DNA from: Nocardioides marmorisolisilvae
Lineage (GTDB): Bacteria; Actinomycetota; Actinomycetes; Propionibacteriales; Nocardioidaceae
Length of the DNA stretch: 64,000 nt
Direction: 5' to 3'
Assembly (NCBI RefSeq): GCF_031656915.1
Contig: NZ_CP134227.1
Location: 3,224,001 to 3,288,000 of the forward strand
Of this stretch, positions 1 to 8,503 are shown piece by piece. How positions within the stretch are numbered: position 1 is the first letter of the stretch; the number at the start of each line of letters is the position of its first letter. The notes beneath the pieces are model-generated. The model did no database searches. It saw only the letters and a list, made by a program, of their open reading frames with translations, and was not told where the DNA came from. The position numbers and the translations under genes are program-made.

Positions 1-44
1 CCGGCGGTCGCGTGACCCTGGTCGGGCAGCACGCCGCCTCCTGA
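1..44 (+). CDS. purM: C-terminal end of phosphoribosylformylglycinamidine cyclo-ligase (PurM), partial
   Basis: The first 44 bases read as the last codons of a rightward gene ending GGRVTLVGQHAAS then TGA. A V-x-L-x-G-x-H ending is typical of actinobacterial PurM (AIR synthetase, purine synthesis). In Streptomyces purM directly precedes the DUF3073, valine dehydrogenase and bldC genes seen next here, so order supports the call. Only 13 residues are visible; the assignment leans on neighbourhood. Confidence 0.45.
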   Translation, partial: GGRVTLVGQHAAS

Positions 45-219
45 GCCCGGCAGCGGCGCGGGGATCGCCGGCGCCCGGCGCCCGGCGTACGGCGCGTCAC
101 ACCGGACCGATGTGCGGGAATGACCACTCAACGGGTACGGTTGGGCTTACGAAGAGACGGAAAATCCGACCGGACGCCCGGAACAGGCGCCGGCCCAGTT
201 TGCGAGGGGGTCGACCCGT

Positions 220-408
220 ATGGGACGCGGCCGTGCTAAGGCGAAGCAGACCAAGGTTGCCCGTGACCTGAAGTACCGCACTCACGAGACGGACTTCGGC
301 GCATTGGCCCAGGAGCTCCACGGGGGCGAGTCCGCGGAGGATGAGCTGGACCCGGTCGAGCTCGACAAGTGGTCTGACTACGTCGACCCCCGCTCTGCGC
401 GGGACTGA
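220..408 (+). CDS. DUF3073 domain protein (small actinobacterial protein)
   Basis: A 62-residue protein beginning MGRGRAKAKQTKVARDLKY with an acidic second half, the signature of DUF3073, a short family confined to Actinobacteria and of unknown function. The basic N-terminus followed by an acidic tail suggests nucleic-acid or ribosome association, but nothing proves it. GAGGGGG lies about 7 nt before the ATG. It sits between purM and the amino acid dehydrogenase as in Streptomyces. Confidence 0.85.
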   Translation: MGRGRAKAKQTKVARDLKYRTHETDFGALAQELHGGESAEDELDPVELDKWSDYVDPRSARD

Positions 409-440
409 CCCCTCGACCGTCCGGACGAGCGGTCGGCTCC

Positions 441-1529
441 TCAGCGCGTCGGCAGCCACATCCCGCGGAGCCGGGTGACCTCGGCGATCCGCTGCTCGGC
501 CAACCGGTCGGCGGCGACGGCGGGCGGTACGCCGTCCTCGGCGGCCAGCGCGAACACCCGGCGGGTGGTATCGAAGATCCCGCCCGCACGCATCTTGGCG
601 CGATCGAACGAGAAGCCCTCGAGCTCGTCGGCCACCTGGATCAGCCCGCCGGCGTTGACGCAGTAGTCGGGGGCGTAGAGGATGCCGCGGTCCGCCAGCT
701 GCTTCTCGATGCCCGGGTGGGCCAGCTGGTTGTTCGCTGCGCCGCAGACGACCTTGGCGGTGAGGGTCTCCACGACCTGGTCGTCCAGCGCATCGCCCAG
801 GGCGCAGGGCGCGTAGACGTCGAGGCGCGAGGAGACCAGCGTCGCGGTGTCGGCGACCACCCGCACCGTGGGGTACTGCTGCTCCAGCGCACGCAGCGCG
901 GCCTCAGAGACGTCGGTGACGACCACGTCGGCGCCGTCCTCGACCAGGTGGCCGACCAGGTGACGACCGACCTTCCCGACCCCGGCCACGCCGACGGTGA
1001 GTCCGCCGAGACGGGGCGATCCCCAGGCTGCCTCCGCGGCCGCCCGCATCCCTTGGAACACGCCGTACGCCGTCAGCACGGAGCTGTCGCCGGCGCCGCC
1101 GTGCTCGACGGTGCGCCCGGTCACGAAGGCGCACTCCCGCGCGATCACATCCATGTCGGCGGAGTAGGTGCCCACGTCACAGGCGGTGAGATAGCGGCCG
1201 GCCAGCGACTGCACGAAGCGGCCGTAGGCCCGCAGCAGTGCCTCGGACTTCACCGCGGCGGGGTCGCCGATGATGACGGCCTTGCCGCCGCCCAGGTCCA
1301 GCCCGGCGAGCGCAGCCTTGTAGGTCATCCCGCGGGACAGGTTCAACACGTCCCGGACCGCGTCGGCCTCCGCGGCGTACGGAAAGAAGCGGGTGCCACC
1401 CAAGGCCGGGCCGAGGGCGGTGGAATGGATGGCGACGACGGCGCGCAGACCGCTGCGCTCGTCGGAGCAGAAGACCACCTGCTCGTGGCCGTGGAGGTTC
1501 TCGAACACGCCTGCAGAGTGCTGGGCCAC
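441..1529 (-). CDS. vdh: Branched-chain amino acid (valine/leucine) dehydrogenase
   Basis: A 362-residue Glu/Leu/Phe/Val dehydrogenase that oxidatively deaminates branched-chain amino acids with NAD+ to the 2-oxo acid and ammonia. Near residue 70, [16 protein letters not shown] carries the two family lysines (about K71 and K83) for substrate binding and catalysis; a Rossmann fold follows with [12 protein letters not shown] near residue 180. I place the start at the GTG whose product begins [18 protein letters not shown] lies about 8 nt before it, and the length then matches the roughly 360-residue family. It diverges from bldC, as in streptomycetes. Valine versus leucine preference cannot be read from sequence. 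Confidence 0.92.
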   Translation of the reverse strand: MAQHSAGVFENLHGHEQVVFCSDERSGLRAVVAIHSTALGPALGGTRFFPYAAEADAVRDVLNLSRGMTYKAALAGLDLGGGKAVIIGDPAAVKSEALLRAYGRFVQSLAGRYLTACDVGTYSADMDVIARECAFVTGRTVEHGGAGDSSVLTAYGVFQGMRAAAEAAWGSPRLGGLTVGVAGVGKVGRHLVGHLVEDGADVVVTDVSEAALRALEQQYPTVRVVADTATLVSSRLDVYAPCALGDALDDQVVETLTAKVVCGAANNQLAHPGIEKQLADRGILYAPDYCVNAGGLIQVADELEGFSFDRAKMRAGGIFDTTRRVFALAAEDGVPPAVAADRLAEQRIAEVTRLRGMWLPTR

Positions 1530-1741
1530 GGTGGTGACCTTTCTCGGACGGTCCCACCATGGGTGGCGGTGGGATACTGGTGCTGCACCGACGGGTGTGT
1601 GGTGCAGATCCCACATTACGAGAAACCGCGGCCGACCTGCGCGGCGCCACCGGCACCGTGCGTGCCGGTGGGCCAGAACCGGTGTGAACCGGGTCAGAAT
1701 GGGCATCAATGAAGGAAGCGGTCGCTGAAGAAGGGGAACCG

Positions 1742-1957
1742 ATGGATGACCAGGCGCCTGACGTCGAGTCGCTGCTGACGCCTGCCGAGGTCGCCGCCAT
1801 GTTTCGCGTCGACCCCAAGACGGTGACGCGCTGGGCGGACTCGGGCAAGCTCACACCACTACGGACGCTCGGTGGCCACCGCCGCTACCGGGAGTCGGAG
1901 GTCCGAAGGCTTCTCGACCAGCAGGTGATACCCGGGCCGCGCAAGCCCTCGGAGTAG
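1742..1957 (+). CDS. bldC: BldC-family MerR-type DNA-binding regulator
   Basis: A 71-residue winged-helix protein with [20 protein letters not shown] followed by W and then the wing motif [13 protein letters not shown], nearly identical to Streptomyces BldC. BldC is a small developmental regulator that binds DNA cooperatively as head-to-tail oligomers. Start chosen at the ATG preceded by AAGGGG rather than the ATG 33 bases upstream, giving the known BldC length (about 68). Divergent from vdh with about 210 bp of shared promoter DNA. Confidence 0.93.
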   Translation: MDDQAPDVESLLTPAEVAAMFRVDPKTVTRWADSGKLTPLRTLGGHRRYRESEVRRLLDQQVIPGPRKPSE

Positions 1958-1960
1958 CTC

Positions 1961-2725
1961 TCAGCTCTCGAAACTGCCGTGCCGGCCGGCACCGGTGGCA
2001 AACTGCTGCGCGCCCTCGACCGCTCCGGCTGCCAGCGAGCGGATGCCGTGCTCGTACTCCTGGGCGAGCCCGGTGGCCTCGTCGGCACCCCACTGCGCGA
2101 GCGCGCTGAGCCGGTCGTTGCGCAGGCACTCCTGCGGGAAGGCGGACAGTGCGCCGGCCAGCTCCACCGCGGCGTCCCGCGCCGCCCCGTGGTCGACCAC
2201 CCGGTCCACCAGGCCGATCCGCTCGGCTTCGACGGCTCCGACCGGGCGACCGGTGAGGATCAGGTCCATCGCGCGGCCGTGGCCGATCAGCCGGGGCAGC
2301 CGCACCGTGCCACCGTCGATCAGCGGCACCCCCCAGCGCCGGCAGAACACCCCGAGCACCGCGTCCCGGGCGGCGACGCGCAGGTCGGCCCAGATCGCCA
2401 GCTCCAGCCCGCCGGCCACGGCGTACCCCTCGATCGCGGCGACCACCGGCTTGCCCAGCACCATCCGGGTCGGCCCCATCGGCCCGCTGCCGTCGGGCTC
2501 GACCCGGTTCGGGTCACCGGCCGCGACCGCCGCCAGGTCCGCCCCGGCGCAGAAGGTCCCGCCCGCGCCGGTGAGGACGGCGACCGCCAGCCGCGGGTCG
2601 GCGTCGTACTCCTCGAATGCGGAGACGAGCTCCTCGGCCGTCGCCCGATCCACCGCGTTGCGCACCTCCGGACGGTCGATCGTGACCACGCAGACCGCCC
2701 CGTCGCGCTCGACTCGTAGGTTCAT
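1961..2725 (-). CDS. Enoyl-CoA hydratase/isomerase (crotonase) family protein
   Basis: A 254-residue crotonase-fold protein. GAGGTFCAGADLAAV (about residues 56-70) and AIEGYAVAGGLELA (about 100-113) form the CoA pocket and oxyanion hole. Where classical hydratases carry the first catalytic Glu (in a P-E motif) this protein reads CRRWGVPLIDGGT, so ordinary enoyl-CoA hydration is uncertain; related actinobacterial paralogues share this replacement. The start ATG has GGGGAG 8 nt upstream. It converges on bldC, with only 3 bases between the stops. Its fatty-acid or amino-acid substrate is unknown. Confidence 0.85.
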   Translation of the reverse strand: MNLRVERDGAVCVVTIDRPEVRNAVDRATAEELVSAFEEYDADPRLAVAVLTGAGGTFCAGADLAAVAAGDPNRVEPDGSGPMGPTRMVLGKPVVAAIEGYAVAGGLELAIWADLRVAARDAVLGVFCRRWGVPLIDGGTVRLPRLIGHGRAMDLILTGRPVGAVEAERIGLVDRVVDHGAARDAAVELAGALSAFPQECLRNDRLSALAQWGADEATGLAQEYEHGIRSLAAGAVEGAQQFATGAGRHGSFES

Positions 2726-2894
2726 TGCGTCATTCTCCCCCTGATCCGACCCGCCCCGCGTGGTCCGTGCTCGCCAGGGGCGGGAATGAGGGGTCGGGGT
2801 GGGGGTACCGATCCGTTCGGTCCCGGCCGGTCGGCCAGGACACCCGCGAGCAGCCAGGCGAGCACCCACACGGCGGCGCCGACGGAGGTCTGTG

Positions 2895-3110
2895 ATGAGC
2901 AACCACGAACCCACCCCCGACGAGATCGAGCAGGGGCAGATGGTCGATCCCCACGATGCCGATCTGACCGGCACCCCCGAGGACGACGACGGGCCGGTCG
3001 GGCCCGACCTGGACCGGGAGGCGGACGAGGCCGACCAGATCGAGCAGGCCACACCGGCGCGCCCGGCCTCGGAGATGCCCGACGACCCCGACGAGGAGGT
3101 GGACCGGTGA
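2895..3110 (+). CDS. Small acidic hypothetical protein
   Basis: A 71-residue, strongly acidic protein (MSNHEPTPDEIEQGQMVD..., ending DDPDEEVDR) with no hydrophobic segment; probably largely disordered. GGAGG is 6 nt before the ATG. Its stop overlaps the GTG start of the F420-type oxidoreductase by 4 nt (GTGA), so the two are translationally coupled. I recognise no family. Confidence 0.7.
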   Translation: MSNHEPTPDEIEQGQMVDPHDADLTGTPEDDDGPVGPDLDREADEADQIEQATPARPASEMPDDPDEEVDR

Positions 3111-4060
3111 AGGTCGGCTACTTCCTCTCGTGCGAGGAGTTCGGACCGGCCGAGCTCGTGGAGCAGGCGCGGCTGGCGGAGCAGGCGGGCTTCGACTCGC
3201 TGTGGATCAGCGACCACTTCCATCCCTGGAACGACGCCCAAGGGGAGAGCCCGTTCGTCTGGTCGGTGATCGGGGCGGTGTCGCAGGTCTGCTCGCTACC
3301 GGTGACGACGGCTGTCACCTGTCCCACCGTGCGGCTGCACCCGGTGATCGTCGCCCAGGCGGCGGCCACGTCGGCCACGATGCTGGACGGACGCTTCGTC
3401 CTCGGTGTGGGCAGCGGTGAGGCGCTCAACGAGCACATCCTGGGGGATCCGTGGCCCTCGGCCGACGTACGCCTGGAGATGCTGGAGGAAGCCGTCGCAC
3501 TGATCCGCAAGCTCTGGGGCGGTGGCTTCGTCACCGAGTACGGCCACCACTACGACGTCGACCACGCACGGATCTACACGATGCCCGCCACGCCGCCGCC
3601 CATCTACGTCTCGGGCTTCGGCCCGAAGGCGACCGACCTCGCGGCCCGGATCGGCGACGGGTTCATCGCCACCATGCCCGACCCCGAGCTGGTGGGACGC
3701 TTCCGCGAGGCTTCGAAAGGCAAGCCGGCGGTCGCCGGCGCCAAGGTGGCCTACGCCGACACCGAGCAGCAGGGCGTCGAGATCGCCCATCACCTCTGGG
3801 CCAACGCGGGCCTTCCGGGCGAGCTGTCCCAGGTGCTGCCCTCTCCCGTGCACTTCGAGCAGGCGTCCACCCTGGTGACCGAGGAGATGACCCGCGAGTC
3901 GGTCGTCGCCGGGCGGGACGTCGAGGCCCACCTCTCCCAGCTCCGCGAGTACGCCGACGCCGGGTACGACGAGCTCAACATCGCCAACATGGGACCGCAC
4001 TACCGGGAGATGATCGCGTTCTACGCCAGCGAGGTGTTGCCGCGGTTCCGCAACGGGTGA
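3107..4060 (+). CDS. F420-dependent LLM-class oxidoreductase (TIGR03557-like)
   Basis: A 317-residue luciferase-like monooxygenase-fold protein. It starts MKVGYFLSCEEFGPAELVEQ and contains SLWISDHFHPW (around residue 35), LGVGSGEALNEHI (about 105) and PPIYVSGFGPKATDLAARI, the pattern of the F420-dependent glucose-6-phosphate dehydrogenase-related LLM group. These are cytosolic hydride-transfer enzymes using coenzyme F420; the substrate cannot be predicted. The GTG start overlaps the upstream acidic ORF, with GAGGAGG just before it. Confidence 0.85.
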   Translation: MKVGYFLSCEEFGPAELVEQARLAEQAGFDSLWISDHFHPWNDAQGESPFVWSVIGAVSQVCSLPVTTAVTCPTVRLHPVIVAQAAATSATMLDGRFVLGVGSGEALNEHILGDPWPSADVRLEMLEEAVALIRKLWGGGFVTEYGHHYDVDHARIYTMPATPPPIYVSGFGPKATDLAARIGDGFIATMPDPELVGRFREASKGKPAVAGAKVAYADTEQQGVEIAHHLWANAGLPGELSQVLPSPVHFEQASTLVTEEMTRESVVAGRDVEAHLSQLREYADAGYDELNIANMGPHYREMIAFYASEVLPRFRNG

Positions 4061-4078
4061 GGTCCGCTGAGCACCTGG

Positions 4079-4774
4079 TCAGATCGACTCGGCGGCGAGC
4101 AGGAGCCGATCGAGGCTCTCCACGAGGTCCGCGATCGTCTCGAACACCTCCTCGGCCCCGGCGTCGGTGAGCTCGGCCGCACCGAAGCCACCGGTCAGCA
4201 CACCGACCATCCGGACCCCCGCGCGCTGGGCGGCCTCGGCGTCCCAGACCGAGTCGCCGACCACGAGGGCGGTGGAGCCGTCCACCTCCTCGATCGCCTT
4301 GTCGATCAGGTCCGGCGCGGGCTTGGTCGGTGCGTCGCCGCTGGTGGTCACCTCGTCGACCTGCTCATCGGCGTCGAGAAGGTCCATCGAGTGTCGGGTG
4401 TGCTCGGGCTTGCCGGAACTGGCCAGCACCACCCGGACCCGGGCGTCGCGCAGACGGGCGAGCAGGTCGCGCGCGTGCGGCAGCGGCCGGATCTCGGGCA
4501 GCAGCTGGTCGACCTCCTGCGTCCAGGCGTCGCGGGCCCGATCCCCGACCTTGGCGTCCGCCGACTCCCCGATGAGCCGCGGGACCAGCCGATCCCCACC
4601 CATCCCGATGCTGCGATGGATCCGCCACAGTGGTACGTCGTACCCGACGGAGCCGAAGGCCCGCGCCCACGCGATCACGTGGTGGTAGTTGGAGTCGACG
4701 AGGGTGCCGTCCACGTCGAGCACCACCGTGTCCACGCTCGCACGGGCATCCGGGTCGCCACCTTCGTCGCTCAT
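4079..4774 (-). CDS. HAD-superfamily hydrolase (phosphoglycolate phosphatase-like)
   Basis: A 231-residue HAD phosphatase. Motif I is VVLDVDGTLVDSNYHH (nucleophile Asp near residue 19), motif II is VVLASSGKPEHT, motif III is the Lys in TKPAPD, and motif IV is VVGDSVWDAEAA. A helical cap lies between motifs I and II. Such enzymes dephosphorylate small phosphometabolites such as phosphoglycolate or sugar phosphates in the cytosol; the precise substrate is unknown. Convergent with the F420-type enzyme gene and divergent from the GAF-ANTAR gene. Confidence 0.87.
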   Translation of the reverse strand: MSDEGGDPDARASVDTVVLDVDGTLVDSNYHHVIAWARAFGSVGYDVPLWRIHRSIGMGGDRLVPRLIGESADAKVGDRARDAWTQEVDQLLPEIRPLPHARDLLARLRDARVRVVLASSGKPEHTRHSMDLLDADEQVDEVTTSGDAPTKPAPDLIDKAIEEVDGSTALVVGDSVWDAEAAQRAGVRMVGVLTGGFGAAELTDAGAEEVFETIADLVESLDRLLLAAESI

Positions 4775-4819
4775 GACGAGGGCTTACCCGCCCACGGTGC
4801 CGCCACACCCGCGCGGGAC

Positions 4820-4825
4820 TACGAT
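4820..4825 (+). promoter_or_regulatory. Putative -10 element of a leaderless transcript
   Basis: TACGAT (TANNNT consensus) ends 7 nt before the ATG of the GAF-ANTAR gene and no Shine-Dalgarno sequence precedes that ATG. This is the geometry of leaderless mRNAs common in actinobacteria. Confidence 0.5.
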
Positions 4826-4832
4826 CGTGGCC

Positions 4833-5519
4833 ATGGAACGCGACTCGTTGCTCTCGACGTTGAGCGAGCTGGCGGTGCTCACTCTCGACGAGAGCGACAT
4901 CGAGAACACCGCTGAGGCCGTGGTCTCGATCGCGATGCACACCATCGGCTGCGAGTACGCCGGCCTGACCGTCTTCGAGCCGAACGGGTTCGCCAGCCTG
5001 GCGCCCAGCGACCCCATCGTCGAGAAGGTGGACAAGCTCCAGCACCACCTGCAGCAAGGACCGTGTGTCGAGGCTGCGTGGGAGGGCGACACCTTCATCA
5101 GCGGCGACCTCACCGCCGAGCCACGGTGGCCGGAATGGTCGAAGCAGGCAGCCGCCGAAGGCCTACGGAGCATGCTCGCGACCCGCCTGGTCAGTGGCGA
5201 CCACGTGCTCGGCGCCCTCAACCTCTACTCCTCCGCGCCGCGGGACTTCACCGCCGACGACCGGGACTTCGCGCGCGTCTTCGCCGTGCACGCCACTACT
5301 GCGCTGCTTGCGGTGCGCGAGCGGGAGAGCCTCCGCGTCGCGGTCGACGCCCGCACCCTGATCGGGCAGGCACAGGGCATCCTGATGGAGCGCTTCGACA
5401 TCGACGCCGACCGCGCCTTCTCGGTTCTGCGCCGCTACTCCCAGACCCGGAACGTCAAGCTGCGGGTCATCGCCGAGGACGTGGTTGCCAGCCGCACGCT
5501 GCCCCCCGAGGAGCGCTGA
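4833..5519 (+). CDS. GAF and ANTAR domain-containing regulator
   Basis: A 228-residue protein with a GAF sensor domain (about residues 20-145, with LQQGPCVEA and DRDFARVFA) joined to a C-terminal ANTAR RNA-binding domain (about 165-220, LIGQAQGILMERFDIDADRAFSVLRR...). ANTAR proteins bind paired hexaloop hairpins in nascent RNA and prevent termination; the GAF domain probably gates this with a small ligand or redox signal. Such standalone proteins are abundant in Nocardioides and Mycobacterium. The start follows a TANNNT box directly (leaderless). I saw no ANTAR-type double hairpin nearby, so targets are probably elsewhere. Confidence 0.88.
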   Translation: MERDSLLSTLSELAVLTLDESDIENTAEAVVSIAMHTIGCEYAGLTVFEPNGFASLAPSDPIVEKVDKLQHHLQQGPCVEAAWEGDTFISGDLTAEPRWPEWSKQAAAEGLRSMLATRLVSGDHVLGALNLYSSAPRDFTADDRDFARVFAVHATTALLAVRERESLRVAVDARTLIGQAQGILMERFDIDADRAFSVLRRYSQTRNVKLRVIAEDVVASRTLPPEER

Positions 5520-5615
5520 CCCGACCCGGAGTAGCCCATCGCCCGGGATTGCCCGGCCCGGACCACGGGTACCTCCTCGTCGTCCCACCAGACGAGCCGG
5601 GAGGAGGGCACATCG

Positions 5616-6557
5616 ATGTCGACCCGCGACGCTCCCGGACTGCGACTGGTTCGCCACGGCTACCCGACGATCCCCGCCGGACGCGAGCAGATCGAGCGCA
5701 CCGCGACGGCGGCCACGCTCCGGACCCGACCCCTGGCCCGGCCGGCACTGGTGGGCGACGCTCTCGACGGATCGGACCACCGGCACCGCACGGCGATGTT
5801 CCTCGACGTCCTCGATGGCGATGCGGTGGCGGGACTGCGGGAGCGGGCCCGCCGAGAACTGCTCGACCTGACCGGCCGACGCTGGGCGGAGGGCGAGACC
5901 CGTGGGGCGTTCGACCTCCTCGTCGAGGCGTACGGCATCGCGGCGCTCGACTGGGCCGGCATCGACCTGGGTCGTGCGGACGCCATCCGGCTCAGCCACC
6001 GGCTCGCTGCGATCGTCGACGGCTTCGGGCTCGCCGGTACGGCGGACCCGCGGGCCTGGTCAGCCCGTTGGCGGATGAACCGCTGGGGACGCGGTCAGGT
6101 GCGTCGTGCGCGCCGGCACCCGGAGAAGGTCCCCGCCGGCCCGCTGCGCGCCATCGCCGCAGCCACCGACCGTGACGGAGCCCCGCTCGACCAGACGGTC
6201 GCCGCCATCGAACTGCTCAACGTGCTGCGTCCGGCGGTGGCCGCGGCCTACCTCGGCGCGTTCGCGCTGCTGGCCCTGCACCAGCACCCGCACTGGCAGG
6301 ACCGGCTCGCGCCCGCGGAGGCGAGCGAGCTGCGGACCTCCTTCGCCCACGAGGTACGACGTACCGCCCCGCCCGTGCCCGCCCTCGCGGGCCGGCTGGT
6401 CGACCACGGCCGCCGCTGCCCCGGCGAGCCCACGACGGTCGCCCTGCTCGAGGCCACCCTGGAGGTGTTCTCGGGACTCGCCTGGCACGCGGTGGGCGAG
6501 GGGCACGACCCGGCGCCCATCCCGGCGCGCGAGCGGCTGCGGTTGGTGCAGGCCTGA
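5616..6557 (+). CDS. Compact CYP152-like cytochrome P450 (peroxygenase-type), internally shortened
   Basis: A 313-residue protein with clear CYP152 landmarks: an LDGSDHRHRTAMF-type C-helix (about residues 50-62), the Arg-Pro pair in the I helix (NVLRPAVAAAYL) that anchors fatty-acid carboxylates in CYP152 peroxygenases, a K-helix-like HEVRRTAPP, and the haem-thiolate motif HGRRCPGEP. CYP152 enzymes are about 410-420 residues. Here roughly 40 residues before the C helix and about 65 residues between the K helix and the Cys motif are missing, with the frame kept. GGAGGAGGG precedes the ATG, so it looks expressed. Whether it binds haem productively is unclear; it may be a divergent or decaying P450. 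Confidence 0.75.
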   Translation: MSTRDAPGLRLVRHGYPTIPAGREQIERTATAATLRTRPLARPALVGDALDGSDHRHRTAMFLDVLDGDAVAGLRERARRELLDLTGRRWAEGETRGAFDLLVEAYGIAALDWAGIDLGRADAIRLSHRLAAIVDGFGLAGTADPRAWSARWRMNRWGRGQVRRARRHPEKVPAGPLRAIAAATDRDGAPLDQTVAAIELLNVLRPAVAAAYLGAFALLALHQHPHWQDRLAPAEASELRTSFAHEVRRTAPPVPALAGRLVDHGRRCPGEPTTVALLEATLEVFSGLAWHAVGEGHDPAPIPARERLRLVQA

Positions 6558-6651
6558 CCGTTTGACGGCAATGGCCGGAAATTTCACTCAGCGACCCTTC
6601 TGTCCGGTTGATGAGACGCTGGGGGTTGGCGGGCTCGCGTTGGAGTGCTTG

Positions 6652-6665
6652 ACTCAGATCTGAGT
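6652..6665. promoter_or_regulatory. 14-bp perfect palindrome upstream of the sigma factor gene
   Basis: ACTCAGATCTGAGT is a perfect palindrome about 45 bp before the sigma factor start, next to a TTGACT that could be a -35 box. Its position and symmetry suggest a dimeric regulator site; the regulator is unknown. Confidence 0.35.
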
Positions 6666-6710
6666 GGCCGAGACATGTGCCACGCAGAACTCAGAGGCCG
6701 GAGAAACTCG

Positions 6711-7544
6711 GTGAAAGCCTCAGGTGTTCTTGGCGCTCCTCCGTCTGGACGAGCAGCCAGCCAAGCAAAAAACATGCAGTCAAGAAGTCGACGCGATGCG
6801 GAGACCGCGCAGCTCTTGCGCCGTCTCGAGAAGGCACGGGGCAAGACCCGGGTCGCGCTCACCCAACGCATCGTGGAAGTAAACATGCCGGTAGCCAGGA
6901 TGCTGGCCCGACACTATGCCGGTCGCGGGCTCCCCGTGGCCGACCTCGAACAGGTTGCCTACCTCGGTCTGGTGGCCGCGGCGAAGAGATACGACCCCTC
7001 ACGGGGCGCCGACTTCCTCGCCTACGCCGTGCCGACGATCAAGGGCGAGCTGCGCAAGCACTTCCGCGACGCCGGATGGGTGGTCCGTCCACCCCGCCGG
7101 CTGCAGGAGCTGCAGGCGCGGCTGTGGGCCGCCGAGGCAGAGCTGACGCAGTCCCTGCAACGGTCGCCGACGACCTCGGAGATCGCCGCCCACCTCGAGG
7201 TCGAGGTGGACGACGTGATCGAGGCGCTGGGGATCGACGGGTGCTTCGCGCCGAGCTCGCTCGACGTACCCCTCGGCGATGGAGATGCCACCACCTTCGC
7301 CGATCGCCAGGGCAGCCTGGATCACGCCTTCGAGAGCTGTGAGGCTCGCACCGTGCTCGCACCTGCGGTTCGACGCCTCGGCGCCCGGGACCGGAAGATC
7401 CTCGAGTTGAGGTTCTTCAAGGGCTGGTCGCAGCAGCAGATCGGGGACGAGATCGGAGTGACCCAGATGCAGGTCTCCCGGCTGTTGACCCGCATCCTGG
7501 GCGATCTCCGGGAGGCTCTCAACGGCCCGCCCCAGGCCGCATGA
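6711..7544 (+). CDS. SigB/SigF-type alternative RNA polymerase sigma factor
   Basis: A sigma-70-family protein of about 277 residues. Region 2 is NMPVARMLARHYAGRGLPV and DLEQVAYLGLVAAAKRYDP...AYAVPTIKGELRKHFRD, followed by the region-3 entry VVRPPRRLQELQ, and region 4.2 is WSQQQIGDEIGVTQMQVSRLL. This is the general-stress SigB/SigF/WhiG-like group, normally controlled by anti-sigma and anti-anti-sigma partners, none of which is adjacent. Start chosen at GTG 6711 because GGAGA is 6 nt upstream; an ATG at 6774 lacks a Shine-Dalgarno sequence. The stop overlaps the SDR start (ATGA), so the two are co-translated. Confidence 0.88.
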   Translation: MKASGVLGAPPSGRAASQAKNMQSRSRRDAETAQLLRRLEKARGKTRVALTQRIVEVNMPVARMLARHYAGRGLPVADLEQVAYLGLVAAAKRYDPSRGADFLAYAVPTIKGELRKHFRDAGWVVRPPRRLQELQARLWAAEAELTQSLQRSPTTSEIAAHLEVEVDDVIEALGIDGCFAPSSLDVPLGDGDATTFADRQGSLDHAFESCEARTVLAPAVRRLGARDRKILELRFFKGWSQQQIGDEIGVTQMQVSRLLTRILGDLREALNGPPQAA

Positions 7545-8503
7545 GCGCATCCATCGGCAGCAACCAGCCGGTGGCCGTGGTCACCGGAGCCAGCGCGGGG
7601 GTCGGCCGAGCGGTCGCCCTCGAGCTGGCCCGGCACGGCTACCGGCTGGGCCTGCTCGCCCGCGGCCGCCATGGCGTCGAGCAGGCCGCCGCGGAGGCGG
7701 TCGGGCTCGGGACGACGGCGGTGGCGATCGTCTGCGACGTCTCGGACGCGGAGGCCGTCGAGGCGGCCGCGGTCCGGGTCGAGGCCGAGCTGGGTCCGAT
7801 CGACGTCTGGGTCAACGTGGCCTTCGCGTCCGTGTTCGCGCGCAGCTGGGAGATCGAGCCGGCTGAGTACGAGCGGGTCACCAAGGTGTCCTACCTCGGG
7901 TTCGTGTACGGCACGCTGTCGGCGCTGCGGCGGATGCGCCCGCGCGACCGCGGCGTGATCATCCAGGTCGGCTCCGCACTCGCCTACCGAGGGATCCCGC
8001 TGCAGGCGGCGTACTGCGGCGCCAAGCACGCGATCCAGGGATTCAACGAGTCGCTGCGTTGCGAGCTGCTCGCGGAGCACAGCGGCGTCCGCACCGTGAT
8101 GGTGCAGCTGCCCGGTGTGAACACCCCGCAGTTCTCCTGGGTGCGCTCCAAGCTCGACAAGGTGCCGCAACCGGTCCCGCCGATCTACCAGCCCGAGGTG
8201 GTCGCCCGCGCGGTGCACCACGCCATCGAGCACCCCCGTCGACGGGAGCGCTGGGTCGGCGGCAGTACGGCGGCGACGCTGATGGCCAACGCGGTGGTGC
8301 CCGGCCTGCTGGACCGCTACCTGGCCCGCACCGGCGTCACGTCCCAGCTGACCGACCAAGCGGTCGACGACCACCCGCTGTCCAAGCAGGGCAACCTCGA
8401 TGAGCCGGCGGACCGGGACCGCGACTTCGGCAGCCACGGCGCCTTCGACGACAAGGCCAAGCGCTGGAGCCTGCAGCAGGTGATCGCGCGACTCACCGGC
8501 TGA
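7541..8503 (+). CDS. SDR-family oxidoreductase
   Basis: A 320-residue short-chain dehydrogenase. The cofactor motif TGASAGVGRAVA is near residue 16, and the catalytic segment is S in QVGSALAYRG followed by YCGAK (Y-x-x-x-K). The long C-terminal extension (about residues 240-320, with PLSKQGNLDEP) matches a subgroup often seen in actinobacterial stress loci. Translationally coupled to the sigma factor by ATGA overlap. The 3' end overlaps the GH15 gene on the other strand by 11 bases. Substrate unknown. Confidence 0.87.
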   Translation: MSASIGSNQPVAVVTGASAGVGRAVALELARHGYRLGLLARGRHGVEQAAAEAVGLGTTAVAIVCDVSDAEAVEAAAVRVEAELGPIDVWVNVAFASVFARSWEIEPAEYERVTKVSYLGFVYGTLSALRRMRPRDRGVIIQVGSALAYRGIPLQAAYCGAKHAIQGFNESLRCELLAEHSGVRTVMVQLPGVNTPQFSWVRSKLDKVPQPVPPIYQPEVVARAVHHAIEHPRRRERWVGGSTAATLMANAVVPGLLDRYLARTGVTSQLTDQAVDDHPLSKQGNLDEPADRDRDFGSHGAFDDKAKRWSLQQVIARLTG

